NCBI RefSeq assembly: GCF_029227915.1
Contig: NC_079884.1
Coordinates: 24,490,001 to 24,554,000 of the forward strand
From: Hydractinia symbiolongicarpus
Taxonomy: Eukaryota; Cnidaria; Hydrozoa; Anthoathecata; Hydractiniidae
Length of the DNA: 64,000 bases
Reading direction: 5' to 3'
Shown: piece after piece, positions 1 to 13,740 of the stretch
Layout of the letters: each line of letters begins with the position of its first letter
How positions within the stretch are numbered: the stretch's first letter is position 1
The notes under the pieces: generated by a model
Told to the model about the DNA's origin: nothing
The model's input: only the letters and a program-made list of their open reading frames with translations
Database searches by the model: none
Made by a program: the position numbers and the translations under genes

Positions 1-78
1 GACATTATCAAAGAACTTGATCTTGAAATGAAACATACCATCGCACGGAAACGAAAGAATGAAATAAAAAAGTACTGA
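1..78 (+). CDS. C-terminal end of an unidentified gene, cut by the window edge
   Basis: Frame 1 is open from the first base and ends at TGA 76-78. It encodes 25 residues rich in charged amino acids (ELDLEMKHTIARKRKNEIKK near the end), which resembles the basic or helical tail of a protein more than random AT-rich DNA. The downstream gene starts at 657 on the same strand. No family can be recognised from so short a piece, and chance openness over 26 codons cannot be excluded. Confidence 0.4.
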   Translation, partial: DIIKELDLEMKHTIARKRKNEIKKY

Positions 79-656
79 TTCTTCAGGCAGTAATGGGTTA
101 TCGTGAAGCTTGTTTTTATAATACTATCAGGCGCAAATGAAATAAGACACAAATAGATAAAAAAAATGGCGCAACTTTTATTTGAGCGCATTGTGCAGTA
201 ACGGTTCATCCAGAAATTATGTATTAAAATTCTTAACGTAAAGCAATGCTAAACAAGGGATTACATCTAAACCTTCCAATTGATTTTGAGTTGTTTCCCA
301 TTTTGTTCAGACAAATAAGATATACCAAAAATGATCTCTCATTCCCGTTAATTTCATTTCATTCGTTGTCTAAAGTAACAAGACAAAAGCAAAATAACAA
401 AACAAAACAAACAAACAAACAAACCAGAGAACAAATAAACAGAGAGATAAAAATGTAGTATAAAAAAATCAAGTACAAATAATCAACATGGAAGTGTAAA
501 CAGATAAGGATACTTTAGCTTTATCACTTGCTTCTGATTGCTAAATACTTCACATCACGATGTTTAAGTGTTACGTTAATAAAGGATTGTCGAATCTCAT
601 TTCAAAGCAAACATCCAAGATCGAAGGCTGTGCTGAAAATACGAAACACATCCAAA
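79..656. other. Intergenic region upstream of the single-DOMON gene
   Basis: About 580 bases of AT-rich DNA with a short AAAC-rich run near 400-425. A TATA-like TATAAAAA lies at 459-466, roughly 200 bases before the ATG at 657; whether it is the promoter cannot be judged from sequence. The small open frames here have no coding character. Confidence 0.3.
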
Positions 657-3600
657 ATGGCTTCGCAACTTTTCTATGCGTGTATAGTGCTGTTTTTAGC
701 ACAAGCTTTCGCGAACATGGCTAATTTTGTAAGTACTTATTTTAATTAGTTTATTTTCGTGTCTCTATGTTTTGTTATTATTTTTAAATCTACTGTAAAT
801 TTTTTGATTCAATTACAACAAACAGTATTTTGTACTTTAAAAAAATCCGTAGTTATAGGTTCGCGAAAAAAAGTAGCATTTTTAATAGCCTGGAATATTT
901 TGAGCACTCTTCGCAAATAATAGGCAACCATTTTGCTCAAAATACTGTTTTTGTGTGAAGAATTTTAATCTTTTAAATAAAACCTGCTCAAATATCTTGG
1001 CAGGCAATCGTTGATGTTGTAAAATAAATAAATAAAATTACTTCTTAAATCAACTTTATTAGATTCAAATAAAAATTGAACTGCGAATTATATTTATCTT
1101 TTTGAAAATATGTTAAATTCTTTTTATATAAATATAAAACTAGGCTTTACGCTTCCCTGAACAACATTTCCTTGTCCGCAGCAATATTTTGCAAAGTCAT
1201 CTATTTTAACAGGCCCGCCTTAATTAAACGTTTTTTTAATTAATGCAATGCATTAATTAAATAATCTGTTCATTGAACCAATCATAATGTCATAATTTAA
1301 AGTCATTACATAATGTCGTAAATTTCCTGATATGAGTGTTATAATTAAAAAAGAATATTTACTCACATCTAGATATAACATTCCTAGATTCAAAAGTGTC
1401 TTACTATAAATTTTGAAACACAACTTCTAACTTCTGACTTGTTCCCTAGCTTTAAGAATATAATAAATTATTCATGTAAGAAGAAACTTTAAATTTTCGC
1501 GCTATATTTCAACAAAATACGTCTGGAATTTCATAAAAATTGATAAATAACATAACATATTGATGAAAAAGTACACTAAACTAGTCGTTAGCCCCTAAAA
1601 CAATCAACGAGAATTTGTCTGTCCCGCATTGCGATTCTGTAAATCCGTATTCGCCTTCTAGCATGTAGTAATTATATTACTTGGGTGGAAGAAGGAGCGG
1701 GCGAAATAGAGCTTCATGTGACAATTGTGAACAAAAAGAAATTCACTAGCATAAAACTATTATTTAGGTAGTGTAAAAATCATTAGTTTTTTCTACGTGT
1801 ATTGTTATTAAAAAAAATGTTCTATTTCATTAAAACTTCAGCGCTGTCCTTAAGAACTTATCACACTACGTGTTCTAAAATGATTGCAGCAGCGAAGCTT
1901 GTATTATATTGTCGCTTTGAACCATTAACCTTTTTAGTGTTTTATGTAGACATTAGTGGGCAAGATTTGGAACAGAAATACGTTACATTAATATGCCAGA
2001 AATATGTATATTTTTGAAAAACAAAATTCATTGTTAAAGCCTAGTACTGATTATGGGCTAAGCGCTAAGACCATTCTGTAAACATAAAAGTACCTGCTCA
2101 CTTACACCTGCTTAGCTCACAGCTGAACTCATTGTCAGCTAAAAATAATGTTTTACAAATATTAGTATAATTTGTTGTCAATACAGATGTTAATTTCAAT
2201 CATTCGAATAGCTTGAGTATTAATTCTTGTTTTGAACTTAATCATATAAGTCTGGAGCTTCTACAAAAGCATTTCTCATTTTTAAAAAAGACAAAAGGCA
2301 ACATTCAAGGGTCAATCAGGTACATAATAAAATAGATATTGCATGACCCTTCTTGTTGTATATCAGATATATCCGCCCTCGGTAACACCGTATTTCACCT
2401 GGCTGGACATCGTGAAAAAATCCTTCAGCTTGAATGGGTAAATCTACGAAAGAGCATCTACAGCCGCTATATTATACTTATGGTGATTATTTTTATTAGA
2501 AATTTGATTATTGTGGCAATAAAATCGGATGCATCAAATTTGACACCGCTTGCACAAACAAGACCAATTGCAAAGGGATTGCGATGTATTACTATAATAG
2601 TACTGACATGAAAATGCATTTTTACCTTTCCACCAACCAAAAATGGATGGGATTTGGACAAAAAATAGGTGGAACTGTAGATAAAATGGTAGGTTATTCC
2701 ATTCGTAACTGTATATTCTTGAGTTTATAAAACTTCGCAGTGTACATCCTCGAATTTTAATGTAACTTTTTTGGCTTTGAAAATTTGTGACACCTTTACT
2801 TTGAAACTAAAAAAATTGCGGCAGTTGATCGAACTTTTTTGAACATAGATATCTTTCAGGTCCATTTATAAGTAAAAAAGAAATCTTGTAATTTAAAATC
2901 GTAGAATTTAACATTTCAGGAAAGAGAATTTGTTTCCTATAATGTTCATTTAAGCGTAGGTTTTTTATATAAGCAAAATCACTTAATCTTCGGACAGCTA
3001 GCCATAAAACAACGTTTATTATGCCAGTGCTATTTTTACATTTAGAATGGAATCAAAGGTGTATATTGCTCAAACCCAAGTGCAACCACTGTGGCTTTCT
3101 TCGGAGCAACAGAAGCTGAAGCCCCACCATCCATAACAAAGACATCCTCTCAGGTTCCTTGCTTCTCTTACTTCGCGTGCTGACCTTTTCATTATCATTA
3201 CATTCTAACGTTTAAAAACCTCAACTTTTTTGGTTTTGCAGGTTAAAGATGTGACTGTCGTTGACCTGACGAGTAATGGTGGTGTTACGTCTTGCTAGTA
3301 AGATATTTTTCACTCTATTAAAGTATCACCTTTTTTGTACAAATATCGAATATAGCTAGTTTATTACAGAAAAGCAAGTTCTTAAAACCAACATATTTAT
3401 TGTCCCCTATAAGAACGACGTATGGCATATTTATTCTATAGCTACACCAGAAAAATGAATATAGTTGATGCAGACAGTATCATGGTTCAACACAACCTTA
3501 CAAGTTCTCTGCTAAATGCAATTGCTTATGGGGACGTTGGTACAAATGGTGAGCTAGTAGTTTGATATAAACATTGCGCGATTATGTCATTTCGATAGTA

Positions 3601-5855
3601 CCAATTCAAAGTACATTTTGAAAAGCAGTTTAAAGATTTTTTGATAGTACCAAGGAGATTTTAAACCTCCTGGATATTGCATTTCATTTTTTTTCTCATT
3701 TTATTCTCATTATATTGTATTTAGTTAAAGGGGAAGCTGTGACCAAACATACGGGTAGAACTTTTGTTCCAGCGGTTAATTGGATGCATTTCGGTAAGCT
3801 TCTAAATACAGTAAAACCTCCTTCAAGCAAACACTTAAGGGACCAGAAATTTTGTACGCTTAGGAGGTGTCCGCCTTTGGAGAGGTTTTTCTTTCTTCAT
3901 TAAGAAGCGCGAAAAGAATTCTGTTTTAAAGGGGGAAATCCATTAGGCATGTCCATTTTACCCTTACCCCTCTTCGGTTAGATAATTTTGCCTGAAGAAA
4001 TAAAATTTCGGTAAACAAAGACGTTTTTGGACGTATTAGGTAGTAGGGGAGAAGAACATAAATCTTGGTAAGAATGAAAGTGAATGCAATGTTAGACAGC
4101 TGGTCGAAATTTTCCTGTGTCCGCTTTATAGAGGTAAATTCTGGGGAAGTAACTGTGCAGAACCTGAAAGAAATGTCCGCTTTAGAATGTCCATTTTATG
4201 TATAGCATTTCGTGTTCCCGTAACAGGACGCGCCTTTCGCGGACACACAGACAGACGACGGCTATTATTAAAGGGATGACTTGCAACTGTTAAGTTAACC
4301 TTCTGTGATGAAATTTTTTGTAGAAGAACAGATTGCAAATTTAAGTATGAAATTAGGGCCTTGAAAATTGTACCAAATATCGAATAATATTATATTAATA
4401 ATGCTGATTAATTCGTAATTACGAATCAGCATATTCTTTATAAAGTTATAGAATTAAGAATTCTGAATTAGTAGCTATTTTAATCTTATGTCTAAAGCGA
4501 CATATACTCAATTTATAGAAAATTTACAAAGGATGCGGAAATTAGTAAAAATCAATGATAGCAAATGTGTGTCCTTGTTTAAAAAATGCAGAGTAAAAAA
4601 TCCTTTGGCATTAATTCCACCTTCTATTCTCCCACATTCATTTATTTTCTTAAGTTAATTATAAGTATAGCAAGATTAAGATCTAAAAAACTATTTTGCA
4701 TATATTATTTTTGCTAAGGAATAAACTTCGACTTTATATATAGTGAAATGAAAATATTTGTACCATGGGTGAGAATGTTAATTGAGAAACATGTCATTTT
4801 GAAAAAGCAAATTTACATATTGCAACACGTGTTTTTTTTCAGCTATACCCAAGCAAGCTACTGATGCTGCTGTTGTCACAGGTAAAATGTAAATTTATTT
4901 TTTACAAATTAGCGACAAGTATTAGACGGCATTAGAAAAGTCTAGATTGAATGGTTTCAAAACTTCTTCTTGCTTTGTTAGACTAATGCAGATGCTTTAA
5001 ATTCAACTTTAAATGGAACTTTTATAAAACTGGGAACAAAGCATGTCTTTAATGTGTTGTTTTTGGGGTTTTTGCATTTTTGATCCTTGTCTTTTTTACT
5101 CATTTCAAACTGTCCAATTGTTTTACCACATGCTTTGCCATTTGAAGAAGTCTCTGTGTCGTGTATAACCCTACCTGATAAAAGAGTTACCGTAAAACAC
5201 CAAATTCTTTTTAACTAATTGAAATTGAAATCGGATACGTAGTAAGCAAAATCGATTTGAACGGAGGTGGAGGGGAGCAATAATATCTACCCGGAAAGTA
5301 GAAAATTTTCCAAAAGGGACTGGGACATGTAAAAATGATACAATTTATATTTTAAAAAACCCATGGCAGCTTGCGGTAATTAATTTCTTTTCCATTTTTT
5401 TGAGGGACCAATCCTGTCTTTACACCACTGGTTGGTGCAGGTTGTGTAATGCACACAATTCGACAGAATTCGATTTCTATCCTCGGCATTTTGTTACTAG
5501 GTCGCCTTACAGGGTTGACCTAGTCTAAATCCGCGCCTGAATGTGTTAAACTAGCTCAGAAGTTTCTTTAAAAAAAAGAAGAGGAAATTGTTTTAAAAGA
5601 AGCATAAAATAAAATTCCCCTTACTTTCCTTTATTGACATTCACGCTTAAGCATTTTCGGTCTTGGCTGTACTATCCAAGACAGTTTGAAAGGATTTGAT
5701 GCAACGCATTTCATTTGTTTAAAACGGCACATGGCATAAACTTTCACGGCACGAAAAACTGAATAATTAAGTTGTTTTTTTTGTTTTTTTTAGGATCATC
5801 TACTTTATTGCTATCCTTCGCATTCGTGTTAGTTGCAGCAGTCGGATTTTATTAG
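657..5855 (+). CDS. Single-DOMON secreted protein, probably GPI-anchored
   Basis: Eight exons by eye: 657-728, 2500-2688, 3046-3153, 3242-3297, 3442-3548, 3725-3793, 4843-4881 and 5794-5855, all GT-AG, with junction phases 0,0,0,2,1,1,1; they total 702 nt, or 233 aa. Exon 1 is a signal peptide (MASQLFYACIVLFLAQAFA). Exons 2-6 form a DOMON domain of the ferric-chelate-reductase/reeler-associated type: four Cys in the N-terminal part (motif NKTNCKGIAMYYYN), a WMGFGQ strand, VDKM-NG, GVYC, then a Cys-Tyr pair where FRRS1-type domains have CSFRR. The last exon is a hydrophobic tail (LLLSFAFVLVAAVGFY) after small residues GSS, a typical GPI-attachment signal. DOMON domains bind heme or sugar and act extracellularly; there is no cytochrome b561 part. 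A donor at 3540 instead of 3549 in exon 5 would also keep frame. Domain call is firm; function is inference. Confidence 0.85.
3809..4193. mobile_element. pogo/Tigger-like MITE remnant in intron 6 of the single-DOMON gene
   Basis: Begins CAGTAAAACCTCCTTC directly after a TA (3807-3808), the terminal sequence and target of pogo-type Tc1/mariner elements. Inside are the characteristic motifs AAATTTTGTACGCTTAGGAGG, GTGTCCGCCTTTGGAGAGG and, further right, repeated TGTCCGCTTTA. The right end is not intact; it runs into a Helitron-like remnant. No transposase is encoded. Confidence 0.55.
4194..4276 (-). mobile_element. Truncated Helitron-like element
   Basis: Reads, towards its 5' end on the minus strand, through ATTTCGTG, a CAGACAGACGACGG block and GCTATTATTAAA, the same right half as the copy at 23449-23560. 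Its 3' hairpin and CTAG end are missing, apparently lost where it meets the pogo-like remnant. Confidence 0.4.
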
Positions 5856-6065
5856 ACAAGACATGTTATTCTGTTAAAAATTGCAGCCAAAGTAGCGATA
5901 AGGAAGTATCACAGGGGATGGATAAAACATTTATTTCTCGAATTTTTTATCTTTATACTTGATAACTGGTTTAACGGTGTTGGAAATTTTGCTGTGTTAG
6001 AATTTTTCTATGGTTTTTTACGGTTGCTTTGCGCATAAAATAGCTAGCTAGTAACGAACTCAAAG

Positions 6066-6071
6066 AATAAA
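6066..6071 (+). terminator. Candidate polyadenylation signal of the single-DOMON gene
   Basis: AATAAA at 6066-6071, about 210 bases after the TAG stop, in the right orientation and followed by TA-rich DNA. It is the best canonical signal downstream of the stop. Confidence 0.5.
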
Positions 6072-6089
6072 TAAGCTCAAATAATATTG

Positions 6090-9000
6090 GTATATTATGC
6101 GTTATGTATTTTTACTAGGATGCTGAACGTTTAAATTTTTAGGATTAAAAGCACATATGTATTGTTCTATGAAATAAGAAAACATGGAAACTTATTCTTT
6201 AAAAATCATTTAGTTGTCAATGCAGCCAAATCATGCAATCGAAAATACGATAAGAATTCCAGCTTATACATTCTGTAAAAGATTAATTATAAGAGTCTTT
6301 ATTTTTTGTGACAAATGTGCTTGCATCCGTTTTATCATTTCCTTTCCATTGTCATTAGAACCTATCATTTAAATAATAATGTCATTCAAAGATTTGAAAC
6401 AATGACGCCCTAACATCAAAATACCGTTTAGTATACGCTTAAAAACCATCCCAACAAGTTTAAACTTAAATAAATAAATCAATAATGGAATGAATAAACA
6501 CTGGCGGGAACTTTTTTTTCCGGAAACGCGTTAATCACGCCACAATAATTTAAAATAGTCACCACGTAATAATTACGATTCACCATCTAATCACAAAATA
6601 ACCACAAGATATGTCGGTATTTACGTCAATGATCACGCATGCGCAGTAGTTGGCATGCAAATATTGTAGGCTTGAATACAGTATCGGGGAGTAGTGGATA
6701 GCCCTTTTTTAAAAATTTTCTAGTGACGTTTTATTTTACTTTACAGATTAATTAACGAAAATTAAAACTGGATGCAGAAGATTGTTAATGAAACGTATAA
6801 TTTCCATTTCAATGATCACGTTTTCAACACAACATTTCACCCAGCACTTTTGGGGATTTTATCGGTTTGGATGAGTAACAACAAAGTAATTCTTTCGGCT
6901 GACACATATTAAATGAATGATTTTGCCTTCGAATTAATAAATTAATTCCATTTCCTGAAACAGGAAAAGGTGCGCGGTTGCAATTTCAAATGACAGGACT
7001 TGCAATTAGACAGTCGTAAAAGATTATTATACTTGTTTACAGCAGATAAGGTTTTCGTTGTCATTGTTGGTCAATTCTTAAAAAGAAAAGTTTCCTAGCA
7101 GATTAATTTTAATTTATTGTCCCACAGTCTGAAGATTTTTTCATCACGTTGTATTGTTTGGCAAAAAAACCCACCTACGCCTAATCTCTTATTGAATAAA
7201 ACGCATCCTAAATAAATAAAATTTCCCGTCCCAATGTAAAGTAAAGCCGAAAAGCCCTTAAGACGAGGTTGATAAAATCTTGAAACAATAGTTAAATCTA
7301 AATTTTTAAAATATTTGGTATTGCCTATCTCGCGTATTTGTAGCTGACGCTATGAAGCAGAGGGTGGCGGTATGAGTGGTATTGTTCCGTTAACAATATC
7401 TTCCTTTAACCATTTTGGTGATGGTGTATAGTAATGCGTTTGACTTTATTAACGTAAAACAAAGAAAAAATGTTGCTAGTGGATAGATACCTCAAGTAAA
7501 AAATACGAAAAAAAGATCGCCATGTTATTAATTTTGTACGTGCTTCTAATCAGATTTGATTTTGTTTGTTCCATTTAAATCATTTGGAAAGATAATGGAC
7601 GTTGCCTTAAGCTTCTTTAAATTTCTGTAAGGCAATTAAGAAGATCATTTCTTTGGATTCAATAAAACTACAGTTTACAATACTAATAATTAATGATAAT
7701 ATTTATGAAATAAAACACGAATATTGATATGGTAAAGCACAACGTTCTTGTAATCGTGAAAAGTGATAATGTTGGTAATCAAGAAAACTTTAAACATTAA
7801 CAAATAGGTTCTAATTTGAACTCTGGACTTATGACCTCTCAAGAATTACGCCTTTATTTTATTCGTTTTTGTCGTACGAACCCAAATTTCGCTGAAATTT
7901 ATAAAACAAAGAATTCTAAAATTTAATTCGAGCTTATTTTGTAGTTTTTAGTACTTACTTTTCACTCGTTAAATCCCAAATATGCGTGAAATGAAGGCTA
8001 TTCTACTCACACGAAACAATGTGTTATTTCACGTGTGTTTAAAGACGTTATCCTGTCGCCAGTTAAAATAGACATTAGGCATAATAGGTCTTAATAAACG
8101 CAGACCACATCAGGACACTATTTAGATTGGGGTCAAAGGGATGTGGAGCGGGTATCATTATCAATGTAGTTTCTATACTATTGTTGTCTAAATGTTATAT
8201 GTATAAAAATACTTATCATAATAGGGAATAAATGTTTACTTCATAGTGTTGTAAAGAATTGATTTGAATTTTTTTTTTATTGAAAGGCTTTGAACATTTT
8301 TCACATATTTTCACTTTTCCTTATAAAACTCATTACCGAACATTGCTATTTAACCCTATAATACCTGGGCAGGGGGGGGATAGAGGGCACAAAGTGCCGC
8401 GGCAAATTTTTGCGAAATAAATTTAATTTTCTGGAATTTCCCGCCATTTTCAAATACAAGGTCTGTGTTTTTTATAATTTTATTTTTCAGAAAGTCAATA
8501 TAAAACAGTTTTGTAGCGTTGTTTTATTCTAAAATGGTTTTATATATGCTAATAAATGCTTTTGTGTTATCAAGGATACATAACACAATGTGTATATAAT
8601 GCAGATCAGAATTTTTGTATTATCAGGACCATAAAATTTTACATATATATGACGTCATTTCTGATCCCTGTGACGTCATAAAGAACTTTTTTTACCTGGA
8701 ATGAGTTTGTACTAAGACATTCTATAACTGTAAAAGCTCAAATATAATAGGGTTAAGCTCTGGACCAACCTAAAATGACATAATTCCAAACGTGCAGCCA
8801 AATCAATTCGGCAGAACTCGAAATGTAGGTGTCTTAATGGTCCCTAGGAGCCGGTAGATTCAACAGGGACCATAAAAATTACTTATCGAATTACTTTCTT
8901 TATGCGTTTAAATAGGAAGAAATTAAATAATATTTATAGAAGTAATCTTGAACACATTGAACATATAGAGTTCTATGATATATGTTTTCTGATATATGTG

Positions 9001-12000
9001 GAAATACAGAACAATATAAAATCAAGATACCAGAGTAAATCACTTGGGTTTTGTTCATTCACTCTACATTCACTACCTCTCCGAAGAGCTGTGTTAATTC
9101 TGTTAGATACATGACTTTATTATCATGTGTTATTGTGGTGGATATAGATAGTATCGACGCTGAGTTTTGAGAAAATATAAATATTTAACTATTCAAATTA
9201 TAATGCTACATGGTCGGCCCTTTTTTATGCCGACCCTAAATTACCGCGAACCTTTTTACGTCAGCCTAATTCCACCACTTATTAAATTTAATGTAACGCC
9301 ACTTAGGGGCGTGTTTTACGCCGCTCAAGAAGTAAGGAAGTAAAAAATACTAAATTAAGGCTCCTGAAAATCAGATTTGTAACTTTCCTAAACAACAGCT
9401 TTAATATTTAATTACGATCTATTGTTTCTTTACCCTGATCATCAACCTCCCCATCCTCCGACTTGAATTCTGTCAAACGTTATTTCCCTTCCTGTTTCAG
9501 TATTTTTCCAAGCTACTGTTCAAAATTAAGTTTAACGAGATTTGCAATTATTGCGGTAACGGATGCTTCCATCTTAAAAACTCTGTTGGTATGTGTCCAA
9601 CTGTGACGTCACCAATTCTATCGATTTTTTTTTTAATTGTAATCTTGCCACAATGCGGGTTAATATAAATCGAAATGCTCTCTCTCTTATAACTGTTACT
9701 TCGTTTTTCAAATTTTAATTTTCCTAGTTGTTTGTCTATTATACATGATACATCTACTACCAATTTCTGGTGTGAAGGAAATCATCTTATTTCTGAAAGG
9801 AATACTGCGACTTTTTTTTTTATTTTAATCATTGATTTGCACTGTTAGATTGCTCGTGAGAAGAATTTTTTCTTGATTTCTGGATTGAAAATTATATTTT
9901 GCCAATCAAACGTAACAATAAAAAAAGCTTAAATAACCAAACTTTTTTTTAATAATAATCCATTATTATTTCAAAAAATTTCCTTTCAATACGACCCTCT
10001 CTTCTTTGAACTTTTCCGAAGCTCGCATAAGCCGCACCAGCTCCCCTTTAACTTGTCATAAGTTGTGATAGATTATTAGGTTAAAGGTCAAAGTACAGAT
10101 TTTCCTGCACAATAAATGTTACTTTTAAATTGTGAAAGTTCGGCTTGCTTCTTACTTGCATATCAGAAATGGGAAATTTCCAATAATTCTTTGCATGTCG
10201 AGGCCATTGTTGCATTAAAAAATCTCCATCACAATATCAGACATTTTATTCTCTTTGTGTCTTTATTACGTAACTGCTGGATTTTTAATTTAGATAGACA
10301 AGTGTGGCAGTAAAACGAAATATTTTTCCATCCAAAACTGTGACGTGAATTTTTAAAATTAGTAATAGCGCTAGTTATAACAAAAATGATGTGTTATTTC
10401 ACATGCTACCAAAAAGTCCAGTGCCACCGAAAAAAGGGGAGGCTGCAATTTTACGCACAGACACTTCTGCCACTATCACACTTTGCACTGACTACTTTTG
10501 TTCCGACTTGTATTAGTACGCTTGTTCCATGAAGCAGTAGTTGTGTTCTGATCTATCCAAAACTAGATACGCCACTCGCCGTAGGCTGAATCCAGATGCC
10601 GTACCGACCATCTTCAGGCACAACAAAAGTACAGCAAAACGAAGAACTTTAGTAGTAAGGCATAGCGTGCTACACATAAGAGTGAACCAATTTGTTATAT
10701 TCTGAGCGCTAGCAGCGACACAAAATCTAATAAATTAAAGATTATTTCTTTCCGATTATTGAAGAGGCTCTACTATCGTTTGAGTTCCTAGCGGAAGACT
10801 CTTAATGCAGTGTTTTAAAATTCAACGTTGTAAACAAATTTATGATATTCCTAAAACCAGATTATTGGTTTAGTTTGGCACTATTTCTTTATTGTTAATA
10901 AATGCATTTCTCACTATGTCATCAGGGTTTAAGCAAACCGTTTTTATAAAAGCCATACAAACAAATAAGTGAAATTTAAAAAAAAAAAAACTACGAAAGA
11001 TTATAGTTGTAGTTTTCACCGCATTTCTAAACAGATTTTGATCTTACCTGTCACGACGGTAAACTGAACAAGCAGCTACACATAACACGGTATAAAAAGC
11101 TATTTTAAGGGTTAAAGGTAACGCTTACTTTCTTTTGTAAAGTTAATACAACTTTGTACTTTAGCGTTGTACGACTTGCGTCATCAACACCAGTCAGACC
11201 AAACTTGCACGAGATAGGAGCCTCATTTTATCTGTTGAATTGGGCAGTGGTATTGACAATACATCTTCATAAGCTATCAATATTTCCAGCCATATTAATT
11301 AAAAAATTCTTCTGTTGGTCTTCATGATGAAACACTCGTAAAAGGTAATTATTTAGCTTTTGAAACAATGGCAAGGTTGTTAAGTGTGTAGCTCTATGTA
11401 TTTAGCGTGGTTCGTTTTCATTTGGAATATATATCAGAACAAGGAAGTGTGTTGTCAGCAGCAAACTGTGTTACAAGAAATGAATATTCGAAAGATTCTG
11501 ACTTTGACCCAGAAAAAGCGACACTTAACGGCGACGTCGATGTAAACAGCAATGTTGATGAGGAACATACTTCGGTCATCAGGACAGGATATTGACTGTA
11601 TACAGTACTCAACTGAGCGAATTGTTGAGGCAATGGATTCAATGTGGGTTAGTGTCGCATGACACAGTGATTGCATAATCCCGCCGGAAAGGTTCTCAAC
11701 CTTACCTAGACAAAAGTTGCAGCAATAGCTCCAAGTATGTCTGGAAGTCTCAGCCTGATTACAAATGCGTGAAGGACCAAGGTAACCTCGACATGGCATT
11801 CTTCAAAAGAATATTATAAAAATAACAGTTAAAAATCATTTCAGAATTTTTTATTTATTTTTATTTATTTAAAACATATTTGTACAGGGTGGCGACCGTC
11901 AATTTATAAAATAAACTGCTATCAATGGAGGCCCTGTGGCCTATAGCTTATCGCAAACCTTCCCGTCGATTTATAGCCCGAAGTTTCTACAAACAAGTAA

Positions 12001-13450
12001 CACATGATTACTTGAAGGAAATGCTTAGTGAGGTTCGCAGCAAAGCTGCCTTGGAGTCAAAGAAGCAGGTGTCAAAAATGTAAATTTATGGCACCAGAGA
12101 ACGGTAATCGAGATTGGAACTGATATCTCGATGCATAAAATTTAAACGGTTTAAATATTAAGCATTGTTATTTATGTTTTTATTTTGAACTATGTTTCGT
12201 TTAGGTTTAGTCATCCTTTCCGTATGAGCATTCTATGGCCTTTCACCAACAATTTTACCAGCTATCCCGTCATCTCCTCTAGAACAGCATAGTTCCCTTC
12301 TTTTTCTCCTTATTCGGCTTTTGTGCGACTGACAGCACACGCAGGTATTATGCGTCTTGCATGATGACCCAATCGAGCAAGTAAACTACCTATATGCTGT
12401 GTAGGTTCTAAAAGTCAATAGGAAAGTATTACCAAAACAAATGTGTTGCTTATATTATAGCTATATGCAGCATCTCTTACTTAGACTGTACATTATCTCT
12501 ACATGGTAAGTACGCTCCTTACCCATACGCTAAACTGATCATTGCTGTACATAAAACGGCCACGTTCAAGCATATCGCCTTAAAATTAGTATATCCTGTT
12601 ATACAACCTATAAAAGACACAATGTAAGTATGTAAATGATTTTTATATTTATTTAGAGTAAACAAACATATTGATGTTTCCTTTCTCTAAAGTTTTCTTG
12701 TCTCGTCCAATTCCTTATAACAAATGCATTTCAGCGCCATCTTTCTCACTGGCAGTTGCCCTACTAATACCGCTACCCCTTACACCACACTTACACCTTT
12801 ATTACTTACACTGCGAATTTGGTTTATCATTTCTTAACACAAAACATTTGGAGGCTGACGTATGACGTACCGACACGGGAAGAAAGGTAAACATAGAGAC
12901 ATAAAAAATTTAATTTTTAAATCATAGATGTTGATGTTTTCAGTACTTCTTAAAGCACATGATCACGAATATTTTTTTTTTGGCTAGGTAGCTGTAACAT
13001 AACTTTATATCATTGTTAAAACAAACCTTTTAAAAGTGATTCTTATTTTAAACGAGTTTTTTCCCTTTATTTTGTTCGATGACAAGAGAAAGAATCGAAT
13101 AAACATGGACATTACAAATTCTTTCAGCAAGTCTACAAATGATACATTGGATAACCGCGCTCTCAACATCGCTATCTCTGGTTGGGCTTTATCCCTAACA
13201 TTGTCAGCTGCTAGCAGGGATAACTAAAGGACCTGCGAGAAAATGAAAAAAAGAAAAAGAAGAGGCAAGTTTTTCTTGAAAGATTATAAAAAGGAAGTTG
13301 CTTAGAGGTACGGTAACCCTGAAGCAAGAAGATGGGCATCAAAAAAGTACCAAAATAATTTCATTCAAACAAAAAACAATTTGGGACTGGAAAAGAATAC
13401 CAAAATCATTTTGATGGATGGCTGGAGCCGATTAATTCACTCTACGTCAT
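6090..13450. other. Long gene-poor intergenic region
   Basis: No open frame here has coding character; the frames are short, start inside AT-rich runs and have no recognisable domain. A G-run lies near 8370. A slightly GC-richer patch at 10410-10730 and an open stretch at 11930-12081 (56 codons, basic, no family recognised) may be worn repeats. I see no RNA gene. Confidence 0.4.
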
Positions 13451-13482
13451 TCCACTCTTCCTCGAAATTTTGATCAGGCGCA

Positions 13483-13740
13483 ACACGTTTTTACAGCACC
13501 AAACAAGACCTTTACTGAAAGAGGAACTCACTTAGTACCTATTGCAAATATCGACGGTAAACGTCAGATCACCGGTATCTTTTGCATCAGTGTTTCGGGT
13601 GAGTTTTTTTGCATCAACTTATATAAGGGGTGTTACTGACAAGTGCAATCCGAAAGTGAAACTTCCTGAATCATGTCACATTGCCATGTCACATTGCCCA
13701 CAGCTCAAACCTGTCGAAGGAAGATATTTTTAATGGATAT
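13483..13740 (+). pseudogene. Decayed DDE transposase fragment (pogo/Tigger/Jerky-type DDE_1)
   Basis: One frame reads VFTAPNKTFTERG then VPIANIDGKRQITGIFCIS and SGEFF before a stop at about 13645. The next frame continues with GVTDKCNPKVKLPES and CHIAMSH. This is the core of DDE_1 transposases, where VPI-N-DDKRQIT-TF and GKT-RC-PK-FP follow each other in one frame. At least one frameshift separates the two halves, and no intact ORF remains. A weaker, also broken, stretch upstream (13300-13420; RYGNPEARRWASKKYQ) could be its helix-turn-helix part. It supports a pogo-related transposon source in this genome, matching the MITEs in this window. Confidence 0.65.
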
